NCBI GenBank assembly: GCA_001414345.1 | Contig: LLCB01000497.1 | Location: forward strand, 1-29,099 | Direction: 5' to 3' | Length of the DNA: 29,099 nucleotides | DNA from: Hymenoscyphus infarciens | Lineage: Eukaryota; Ascomycota; Leotiomycetes; Helotiales; Helotiaceae | In this document: positions 22,201 through 29,099 of the stretch, piece by piece | How the letters are laid out: every line of letters starts with the position of its first letter | Position numbering within the stretch: the first letter of the stretch is position 1 | Notes under the pieces: model-generated | The model's database searches: none | What the model was told of the DNA's origin: nothing | The model's input: the letters and a program-made list of their open reading frames with translations, nothing else | Position numbers and translations under genes: made by a program

Positions 22201-24769
22201 TATTAGCGTTCTAGAAACTTAATAAAAGAGCTATATTAGAACCTAGTTAATAGAAGAAGACGAAATTAATTAGTTAAACTTAAAAAATTCGTTATTACTA
22301 AATTACTAAGCTTATATTATATAGTATAATTATCTCTTAGCCTCTTTAACTTTATACTAGCTTATAATATAATAATAGAATAGTATATATTTAAAGTTGT
22401 TCTATTTACTAGATAGTATAACTAAATAGTAGAATTCTCTATCTATACTCTTATAAAATATTACCTCTTTAAAAACTAATACTATAATCTTTATTACTTT
22501 AACTAGATCTTACCCCTCTTCTAAGACTATAGCCTTATCTTTAAATTTATCTATATCTTTTAAGATTATAGATTCTAAGCTTTTAACTAAATCTTATATA
22601 CTTTTTATAACTTTAAAGATTAATTCTTCTATTAATCCTACTCTTATAGAAGTTATAGACTATTCCTAAGCCTTTTCTCTTACCTTAGCTAGTAATAGGA
22701 TCGGTTTCTTAATTAAAGTAACCTTTTCTAAAGTTTATTATAGTTCTTTAATTAAATTATCTCTATTAATTATAAAAGCCTATAGTTTATTAAGATCTCG
22801 GTCTAGCTTTAAGAACGTAGATAGTAAGTCTTTACTTTTAAGTATTAAACTATATTTATTTTAAAATTAATAATCTCTTTAAATATTATTAGTTATCTTA
22901 GTAGTAAACCCCTACTACTTAGGAATACCTTCTACTTATCTATTATTAGAAGTTAAATAGTCTTAAAGCTTAGGAGAATTTCGTTACTAGTTTTCCCTTT
23001 TAGTAAATTATTCTTTAAAATACTAGAGTTATTCCTTAATAATAATATATCTACTACTTAGTAGAAGAATAGTTCTTTAACTTAAAAGCTAGCTACTCGA
23101 AGTAGAAACGTAGGCTTATAATCTTCTTACTTATTATCGACGTAAATTTTCTATATAAAATATATTTAACTCTATTATTAAACTTCTAAAATAGTAGATT
23201 TAAAGTAATAGAGCTAAAATTATACTCTTATTTTAAAACGAAATTTCCTTAGTAAATAAGGCTTTATAAAAAGTATAGAAGATATCTAAAATTAAGGAAT
23301 ACTAAAATACTATTATTTCTATAATAGAATTACTATATAGATAGTAAATTTAAGATAAGATAGTAAAAGATTTATTTAATATATTAATAAACTTATTAAT
23401 AATAAAGACATATTATAATAAACCTATATTATTAGTAGTAGATATTATAGATAAATCTTTAATTAGAGAAGATTATCTTAACTTTAATATATAACCCTTA
23501 TTATCTTAAATACTACTATTATCTTTTATAACTAAAAATTTATATAAAGGATTATCTTAAGAAGCTAGTTTATTACCTCTAATAGTAGATTTTAGTAATA
23601 AGAATAATAAAAATAATAAAGCTAGCCTTAGTAACTCTAGTTCTTTATCTAAATTAGATAAATTAGATTTAGATAAATTAGAGAAGCTTATAACTAAGGA
23701 TATAGATAATATCTCTAATTCTTTATCTAAATTAGATAGATTAGAGGAGCTTAAATTCTATATATAAGTTTCTAGTAAGAAGGATACTTTAAAGAATCTA
23801 AACCCTAGTTTTAAAGTTACTTCTACGATAAAGAGAGTAGTATTATCTTATATATTAATATTTAGTTAAGACTAAGGATTAGATATAGTAAAGATAAAGG
23901 CTTAGTATAACGTATTTATAGCGAGTTATAAATTTAAAGAGACTCTTAAATTTTATATATTAAAGTATAAAGAATCTCTTAAGTATCTAGATAGGTAGTA
24001 TAAGATTAGTAATTAGGTATAAGGAGTAGAGTACTTAGATTTATACCTAGTAGTATATATAATTTAGAAAGTTTTATATAAAGTTCTAACTAACTATCTT
24101 TAATATCCTAACTTACTAAAAATAGACTATTTATTATATATAAACCTTAATAAAGTAATTTCTAGGAAAATAGATAGTACTAAAATAGATATTATAGATA
24201 TTATAAAGAGATAGGTCTAGATAGTTAAAAGTAATAGTCTTTTTATTAAGATATTAGATTATAAGCTTATTTAAAAATAGAGTAAATTTTTAGCTTATAA
24301 AGGTAATAAACTAGAACCCCTTTTTCTAATATACTTAAAGGAGAGTTAGCTTAATATTTATAATATCTCCTAACTTAATATAAATAACATATATAAGGAT
24401 TAGAGAGATATATATAAACTTCTCTCTTAATAATAGTAAAAAGATCTTATAAATAGAAAGTTTAGTTTAATTAATATAGTAACTCTTAGTCTAGTATAAA
24501 TAAATAATATAAGATATAAACTAGATTTAATTTTAAATACTAAAATACTTATAAATAAGGAAAAATATATAATAAAAGAAGTAGGCCTAAGTATACTTAG
24601 ACTCTCTAATTTATAACCTAACTCGACTAGTAGTACTTTATAAGATAGTGTTTCTAATAAACTTAAGAAATATCTATTTACTAATAGGATATCTCTCTTA
24701 TAGGTAATAGAGGAAAAAGAGGAAGTTAACCTAGAAGTACTAACTCTAAAGAAACCGAGATCTATAACT

Positions 24770-24805
24770 AGATTAAAGGCTAGATTAAAAGCTAGGTTAA
24801 AGGTA
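24770..24805 (+). repeat. 12-bp repeat coding R-L-K-A, 3 copies
   Basis: Three tandem 12-bp units, AGATTAAAGGCT with small changes, lie in the C2 frame and read R-L-K-A, R-L-K-A, R-L-K-V. The basic, amphipathic repeat sits in a 50-codon stop-free run (24704-24856). Confidence 0.8.
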
Positions 24806-25499
24806 ATAGTAATAAAGGATCTTTATAGTATGTTTTTTAATTATAAGTATAAGAATTAGATTTAATTTACCCTAGTATTATATTAAAATTTTAAATCTAG
24901 GTTAATAACTGTTTTTAAGTTAAGTAAAATAATCTATAGAGTTCTAGATCTTCTACTACTACTAATACTTAAAGGTACTATTAATATATATACTTTTAAC
25001 TTTACTTATATATATAATCTAGTTATTAATATAACGTATTAGTATTACTATATAAAGGAGATTCTTTATAATAGTAGAGATAAAAAGGTTTTTTAGCGTT
25101 ATTATATAGCTCTATTTATAACTTAATTCTTATTTAAAAGTTTAAGAAATAATTATTCTAAGGTAATTAAGGTTAATATCTATTACTAGTATATATAATA
25201 GTACTTATTAAGTTATTAAAAGGCTCTAGAGCTTTACTAAGCAAGGTCTTAACTAAAAATCATAATAGAAGAGAAGGAGAAAGATATAAAGGAGAAGAAT
25301 ATAAAGGAGAAGGCTAAGAAGGTAAAGGCTAAGAAGGGAAAGAGAGCTATAGAAGAAGGAATAGCTAATATAAGAAAGAGAAAGGCTAAGAGTAAATATA
25401 TAAAGAGATTAATAAGAAAGAAGAGTAAGAAGAAGTATTAATAAATAAGGTATATAAATGTTTTTTATTTAGATTTTAATATTTTAATAAAGAAAGCGT

Positions 25500-28020
25500 C
25501 GAAGATACTAGTAATAATATTAATTAAGAATACTATTATTCTTATTTATAGCTTTAAATAAGAATATTAATATAATACTAGGTTTTGCTAGGTTTCCTCT
25601 ATATCTTAATCCTAGTTTCTCCTACTACTAGTTAACTCTTATAATATACCTATACTCTATTAAAAGAAGGATATAATAAAAAAAAGTAATACTAAGTAAT
25701 TAAGACTAAAAGAAAAATAAAGAACGTTATAGATATAATAATTAATAAAATATATACTTAGAATATATAGAGCTATATTAAAAGAAAAGAATAATAAAGT
25801 AGCTTATAAAAGAAGATTAATAAAACTTCTAGTAAAGAAGTTTAGAATATATAGATATATATAAGTAAACGAAATAAAGGAAAGGAATAATAATATTATA
25901 TATATAAAGAGTAATAAAACCTATTTACTTTATTTAAATATAGATGTTTATATAACTTCTTTATTTAAATAATAGTACTATATATCTAAGGAGTAATAGA
26001 TATTATAGCTTATTAATTTAAATTATAATAAGTTATATTTACTCTTTTCCTACTAAAGTAGTACTACTAAATTCTATTACTATATTACTTAGAAAGTAAT
26101 TCTACTCTATTATAATTCTATAGCCTATTACTATAATTCCTTCTAATACTATAATTATTCCTAACCTATTCTAGTATACTTTATAACCTAGTATATCTCT
26201 TAACTTATTACTAATTAGTACCTATTAATTAGTATAATAGATATTATAAGTAAAGTAGAGATTAAATTAGTAATAAATATAAGGTAGAGTAGAAGAAGTT
26301 AGTTAACTATAGCTTTTTAATTATAATAGAATACTTAAAGAATATAAGGTTAATTATTAAATTATTTCTTAGAAGTTAAATAGTAAACTTATAATTTTTA
26401 TATAATTATTTAATTTATAGAAGTCTAATATTATCTTTACTATCTTACTTATTAGTATCTATAAAAGAATCCTTATCTATATTCTTATTATTATATTTTA
26501 GTTTATTAAAGGTGCTTTTACTTACTATATTTATTCTTATATATCTTTTTATATCTTAAAAAGGTGTCTTTTTTCTAAATTTCTTAACGTTTCTTCTCTA
26601 TTTATAAATCTTATTTAACTAACTATAAGCTTTTCTTTTCTTATTAAGTATTTAATATTTATTATCTTTGTTTTCTATATATTTACTAGTTTTAGGAAAG
26701 TAGAAATTAGTATAATTTTTCTTCTTATACTAGAGTAGTCTATAAATTAAGATATACTTATTTAATTAATTTAGCTTAGGTGTTTATAATAGATAGAGTA
26801 GCTTATATATTTTTATAAGCTTATTTTATAATATTATAAGTATTTACTATATCTTTAGAAAGAAGATTAATAATTTCCTAGTTAGCTTTCTAACTTGATT
26901 TATCTAATCTAACTTATATAAGATTACTAGTCTTAGTATATTCTTATAATATAAGAAAAGAAATAATCTATAATAGTTTTTTTTAAGGATTAAAAGAAGC
27001 TTTTATTAATAGACTTAAAAGAGTACTTAGTAGGCTATTTTTAGAATAACTAGTTTTCTAGGTATAGTATAAACTACTACTAGGTCCTTTTCTAGGTTAA
27101 TTTTATAGTTAACTAGTTATATACTCTATAAAGCTTTTATCTATATTAGATAGTGTTTCTAAACTTTATACTTTCTAGAAAGGTCTCTATAATATAACTA
27201 GATATTAAAATACTATATCTATATTATTACTTAAAAATTCTCTATTACTTAGTAGTTCTATATTATAATTACTTTTAAAAGAAGTTCCTACCTTTATAGA
27301 AAGACCTTAACAACCTCTCTTTATAGAACTAGTTATTTTAACTATTTAACTCTCTTTATTATATACTCTCTTAGATAGCTGCCTTTTAGAAAACTACCTT
27401 TTAAGAAACCCTCTTTTAAGATAGTCCCTTTTAAGATAGTTCCTTATAAAATGTTATCTTTTAGAAGGGAATAGCCTATTTTTATACTCTAAATCTATAA
27501 CCTCCTCTTAGTATTACTTACCTTTATTATAGTTTACCTTAAAATGCTTTACTATATATTAGTAAACTATTAATTAGTCTTTATTATTTTAATCTAAAAG
27601 GTAAAATAATAATCTATAGAATATCTTCTTATATTACTTGAATCGGGTTTTAAGAAGACTATATTAGGCTAGTTACCTTTTTTAATAACTTTTAAGCTAA
27701 TATTAAATTTAATTAAAGTTTAGAGTATTAATTTAAGTATAAAGTTTATAGAAAAAGTATTTTAGATTAGTGTTATAAGAATTAGTAAGACTATATTTAA
27801 ATAATATAGTAATAAGAGATCTATAAATAAGAAGATTCTAAGATAGTCTACTAGTAGATAAGGATTAGGTATAAAGTTTAGTATTATATAAGAGTTATAT
27901 AAAGTAAAAGTTTAATTACAGATCTCTTAGTAGAATTTCAAAATATTTAAAGAGGATAATAGATATAGTAAAGTAGGATTAAAGAGTATTTTAAACTATA
28001 AAGATATTAAGAATAGTACT
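25500..28020 (-). pseudogene. Candidate decayed coding region D (weak)
   Basis: A minus-strand frame can be read from about 28020 down to 25500 with no frameshift, but overall it has about 90 stops in 840 codons (10.7%). Only the section from about 27100 to 26280 is convincing (about 7%), with readable pieces such as T-I-P-R-K-L-V (about 27065), a Lys-rich N-F-Y-F-P-K-T-S-K-Y segment (about 26705) and V-S-K-S-T-F-N-K-L (about 26510). It would converge on C2. A competing plus-strand frame at 27661-28033 has a similar stop density (8%), so the strand is not settled at that end. The in-phase 15-bp repeat (27372-27440) fits either strand. The product is unknown. Confidence 0.33.
27372..27440 (-). 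repeat. 15-bp degenerate repeat encoding a pentapeptide pattern
   Basis: Read on the minus strand, four 15-bp units (27440-27426, 27425-27411, 27410-27396, 27395-27381) and a partial fifth encode T-I-L-K-G, T-I-L-K-E, G-F-L-K-G, S-F-L-K-G, S-Y-L. On the plus strand, in the aligned phase, the same units read x-x-F-stop-[K/E/D]. The five-residue periodicity with a central hydrophobic residue resembles pentapeptide-repeat proteins superficially. Four to five copies are too few for a firm assignment. Confidence 0.55.
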
Positions 28021-28026
28021 CTAAGA

Positions 28027-28053
28027 AAGCTACGTTAAGTAGTAACGTAGCTT
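28027..28053. repeat. Perfect 11-bp hairpin beside the right array
   Basis: AAGCTACGTTA at 28027-28037 is the exact reverse complement of TAACGTAGCTT at 28043-28053, with a 5-nt loop AGTAG. It lies 50 bp inside the right satellite block and keeps CG dinucleotides. It could be a decayed terminal or subterminal repeat of a mobile element, or a transcription-related hairpin. TAACGTA recurs 18 bp downstream. Confidence 0.8.
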
Positions 28054-28102
28054 ATATGAATTTAGGTTAGGTAACGTATATTAGCTTACTTATATAAGAG
28101 AA

Positions 28103-29099
28103 GGTAATCGATAAATAAATCGATTACCTAGTATTATTACCTAGAATTATTACTATTAAGGTAATAGATAAATAAATCGATTACCTAGTATTATTATTTC
28201 TAGTAAGATAATCAATAAATTAATCGATTACCTAGTATTATTATTTCTAGTAAGGTAATCGATAAATTAATCGATTACCTAGTAGTATTATTTCTAGCTA
28301 GGTAATAGATAAATAAATCGATTATCTAGTATTATTATCTAGTATTATTACTACTAAGGTAATCGATAAATTAATCGATTATCTAGTATTATTACTAGTA
28401 GTATTATTTCTAGTAAAGTAATCGATAAATAAATCGATTACCTAGTAGTATTATTTCTAGTAAGATAATCGATAAATTAATCGATTATCTAGTATTATTA
28501 TTACTAGTAAGGTAATTGATAAATAAATCGATTACTATTATTATTATTACTAGTAAGGTAATCGATAAATAAATCGATTACCTAGTAGTATTATTTCTAG
28601 TAAGGTAATCGATAAATAAATCGATTACCTAGTAGTATTACTATTAAGATAATAGATAAATAAATCGATTACCTAGTATTATTACTAGTAGAGTAATCGA
28701 TAAATAAATCGATTACCTAGTATTATTATTACTAGTAAGGTAATCGATAAATAAATCGATTACCTAGTATTATTACTAGTAGCATTATTTCTAGTAAAGT
28801 AATCGATAAATAAATCGATTACCTAGTATTATTTCTAGTAAGATAATCGATAAATAAATCGATTACCTAGTATTATTACTAGTAGCATTATTTCTAGTAA
28901 AGTAATCGATAAATAAATCGATTACCTAGTAGTATTATTTCTAGTAAGGTAATCGATAAATTAATCGATTACCTAGTATTATTATTACTAGTAAGGTAAT
29001 TGATAAATAAATCGATTACTATTATTATTATTACTAGTAAGGTAATCAATAAATAAATCGATTACCTAGTAGTATTATTTCTAGTAAGGTAATCGATAA
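28103..29099 (-). repeat. Right satellite array, inverted relative to the left
   Basis: About 21 units of the same satellite as at 1-2250, here with spacer AAATAA or AAATTA between GGTAATCGAT and ATCGATTACC and linker TAGTATTATTACTAGTAA, that is, the reverse complement of the left array. The inner edge at 28103 is sharp: the first unit is perfect and no degenerate units precede it, unlike the graded left edge. The array contains a higher-order duplication: 28381-28615 matches 28865-29099 at an offset of 484 bp with five differences, all transitions. A variant linker lacking the CTAGG/CCTAG motif occurs in both arrays (571-580 and 1091-1100; 28528-28557 and 29012-29041). The array continues past the end of the window. 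Confidence 0.95.

Larger units (their letters stand above)
21602..25441 (+). pseudogene. Decayed coding region C2: ~1280-codon unbroken RIP-mutated frame
   Basis: A single plus-strand frame runs 3.84 kb with no frameshift and 87 stops (6.8%, half of background), all TAA or TAG. That fraction is about what Gln plus Trp would give in an ordinary protein. Stop-free runs include 22457-22666 (70 codons), 22670-22861 (64), about 23552-23764 (71) and 25253-25438 (62). Domain order by composition: 60-bp repeats (20-residue unit, 21841-22200), a Ser/Thr/Leu-rich region (22450-22860), a hydrophobic mixed region, a Ser-Leu-Lys-Leu-Asp repeat-like acidic/helical segment (23640-23750), a mixed region, an R-L-K-A repeat (24770-24805), and a C-terminal Lys/Glu-rich tail (25268-25438) with EEKEKD, KAKKVKAKKGKR and RKKSKKKY. 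The tail suggests a nuclear or nucleic-acid-binding protein, which is inference. The stop pair at 25439-25444 may be genuine. The start is unknown. No known family is recognised. Confidence 0.7.

Noticed and set aside
27661..28033. Plus-strand coding frame ending at 28033
   Set aside because: It has about 8% stops and balanced charge over 120 codons, but a minus-strand frame over the same bases is nearly as open. The interval is too short to decide.

Overview
This window looks like heterochromatic DNA from a filamentous ascomycete (Pezizomycotina-type) fungus that has been saturated by repeat-induced point mutation (RIP). The sequence shows this directly. It is roughly 20-25% G+C by eye. The dinucleotides CA and TG are almost absent (a few per kilobase), TA is close to one dinucleotide in five in sampled lines, and CG, CT and CC survive. 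That is the expected footprint of C-to-T change at CpA on both strands. There is no intact gene, tRNA or rRNA that I can support.

Layout. (1) Positions 1-2250 are a satellite array of about 45-50 AT-rich, self-complementary units of about 46 bp, with stray degenerate units to about 2632. (2) 28103-29099 is an array of the same satellite in the opposite orientation. The 26-kb interior is therefore flanked by inverted satellite blocks. (3) The interior is a set of decayed protein-coding regions. Their stop codons are TAA or TAG, the products expected from RIP of CAA, CAG and TGG.

I judged coding frames by stop density against an internal background of about 13-15% (about 15% in a non-supported frame at 16.0-18.8 kb). 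The best supported are, on the plus strand, 18490-21050 (two frames joined by a shift near 19.95 kb; 7% then 3% stops) and 21602-25441 (one unbroken frame of about 1280 codons, 6.8% stops). On the minus strand the best is 16020-13660 (about 7% stops where counted). Weaker plus-strand frames lie at 6199-8341, 8779-9680 and 11701-13400, and a weak minus-strand frame at 28020-25500. Independent support comes from tandem repeats inside several of these frames, whose periods (12, 15, 18, 48, 57 and 60 bp) are all multiples of three. Two repeats in other parts have 13-bp periods.

I do not recognise any of the encoded products. No reverse transcriptase, integrase or DDE transposase motif was identifiable by eye, although RIP changes so many codons that absence is weak evidence. 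The whole can be read as a RIP-inactivated multi-gene element, or a duplicated multi-gene block, lying between inverted satellite arrays. That reading is inference. The ends of the window fall inside satellite, so the true ends of the element and arrays are not visible.
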